Of a stretch of 6,336 bases of DNA, positions 5,971 through 6,336 are shown in pieces; positions within the stretch are counted from its first letter, which is position 1, and each line of letters opens with the position of its first letter. The position numbers were made by a program, and so were the translations under genes. Below the pieces are notes generated by a model. The model was given only the letters and a program-made list of their open reading frames with translations, made no database searches and was not told the origin of the DNA. Source of the DNA: JAQVSV01 sp041667045 (GTDB lineage Bacteria; Elusimicrobiota; Elusimicrobia; Elusimicrobiales; Elusimicrobiaceae); contig JBAYFS010000138.1 of NCBI GenBank assembly GCA_041667045.1, positions 1 through 6,336 on the forward strand, written 5' to 3'.

Positions 5971-6336
5971 ATGAGGAAAGCAGTTGTCGCAGCGGGATTG
6001 GTTTTATTCTGCGCCGCCGCCTTCGCGCAGGAAGCCGGTATGAAGGCGCTGTTTGAAAAATGCGCGCCGGACCTGAAAAAAGTCTGCTCGGGAAGCGTTG
6101 ACGAACTGGATAAGGCCATTTGCCTTTCCAAGAATCTGGATAAACTCGGGGACGCCTGCTCGGCGGAGGTTAAAACCTCCCTGCCGTGCGCGGAGTCAAC
6201 GGCAAAGCTGTGCAAGGACAAACCCAAGGAAGGCATTATCGAGTGCCTTGTTAAAAAACACGCCGAGCTGACTGGCGCCTGCGTTGACCGGCTTAATGTT
6301 ATGGAGCCCTGCGCCATTGACGCGGAGAATTTCTGC
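5971..6336 (+). CDS. Secreted cysteine-rich repeat protein, N-terminal part (3' end outside window)
   Basis: This frame is open for 122 codons to the window edge with no stop. A signal peptide is clear: MRKAVVAAGLVLFCAAAFA, with cleavage after A-F-A (residue 19), so the product is periplasmic, outer-membrane-associated or secreted. The mature part holds a regular cysteine pattern: Cys31, 39, 51, 63, then Cys73, 81, 92, 104, then Cys114, 122. Each unit is C-X7-C-X10/11-C-X11-C-X9, about 41-42 residues, with CL after the third cysteine in both complete units (51-52 and 92-93). This matches my memory of the cysteine-rich repeat of the Golgi protein GLG1 (PF00839), which also occurs in bacterial exported proteins of unknown function. 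Four cysteines per unit suggest disulfides formed after export. The start is supported by AGGAG seven bases upstream. It follows the barrel-like gene by 11 nt, so the two are probably co-expressed. Total length is unknown. Confidence 0.85.
   Translation, partial: MRKAVVAAGLVLFCAAAFAQEAGMKALFEKCAPDLKKVCSGSVDELDKAICLSKNLDKLGDACSAEVKTSLPCAESTAKLCKDKPKEGIIECLVKKHAELTGACVDRLNVMEPCAIDAENFC
6061..6336 (+). repeat. Protein-level cysteine repeat, two complete units and the start of a third
   Basis: Units begin at the cysteine codons at 6061, 6187 and 6310. The repeat is seen in the protein but not strongly in the DNA, so the units have diverged and are not a recent duplication. The cysteines are the fixed points; between them the units share charged helix-like segments (for example CAPDLKKVC, CAESTAKLC and CAIDAENFC). 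Confidence 0.8.

Noticed and set aside
5967..6317. Minus-strand open frame of 116 codons opposite the cysteine-rich gene
   Set aside because: The + strand frame has a strong Shine-Dalgarno, a signal peptide and a regular cysteine repeat. The minus frame has none of these.
1..6336. CRISPR array, tRNA, rRNA or insertion sequence
   Set aside because: Nearly every base is within one of four coherent genes. No regularly spaced DNA repeats, terminal inverted repeats, transposase motifs or RNA gene signatures were seen on either strand.

Overview
The window is a compact bacterial locus with four genes on the + strand and almost no intergenic DNA. The gaps are 41, 10 and 11 nt, and no hairpin-plus-U-run terminator is visible between genes, so the layout suggests one transcription unit. 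The first gene lacks its 5' end and the last lacks its 3' end because the window cuts them. Base composition is moderately GC-rich by eye, with GC-leaning third positions, which explains the many open but unconvincing frames on the minus strand.

Layout: (1) bases 2-2305 encode the C-terminal two thirds of a chromosome-partition SMC ATPase: end of the first coiled coil, a hinge that looks short, the second coiled coil, and a canonical head. (2) Bases 2347-3084 encode an apparently complete and catalytically intact calcineurin-like metallophosphoesterase. (3) Bases 3095-5959 encode a 954-residue exported protein. Its middle resembles UshA-type 5'-nucleotidases but has lost most of the metal-binding motifs, and its last ~230 residues look like an outer-membrane beta-barrel. 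(4) Bases 5971-6336 encode the start of a secreted cysteine-rich protein with a regular four-cysteine repeat of about 41-42 residues, similar to the GLG1-type cysteine-rich repeat.

The organism is a bacterium with a Gram-negative-type envelope, inferred from the barrel-like C-terminus and the Sec signal peptides. The mix of divergent envelope proteins beside a conserved SMC would fit a little-studied diderm phylum such as Elusimicrobiota, but that is a weak guess: no rRNA or strong phylogenetic marker beyond smc is present.

How the genes work together is not obvious. SMC acts on the nucleoid and the metallophosphoesterase in the cytoplasm, while the last two products are exported. The last two genes are the most likely functional pair: their spacing is tight, the Shine-Dalgarno of the fourth overlaps the stop codon of the third, and both products pass the inner membrane. 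The item most worth following up is the third gene, a probable pseudoenzyme fused to a barrel, followed by the cysteine-repeat protein.
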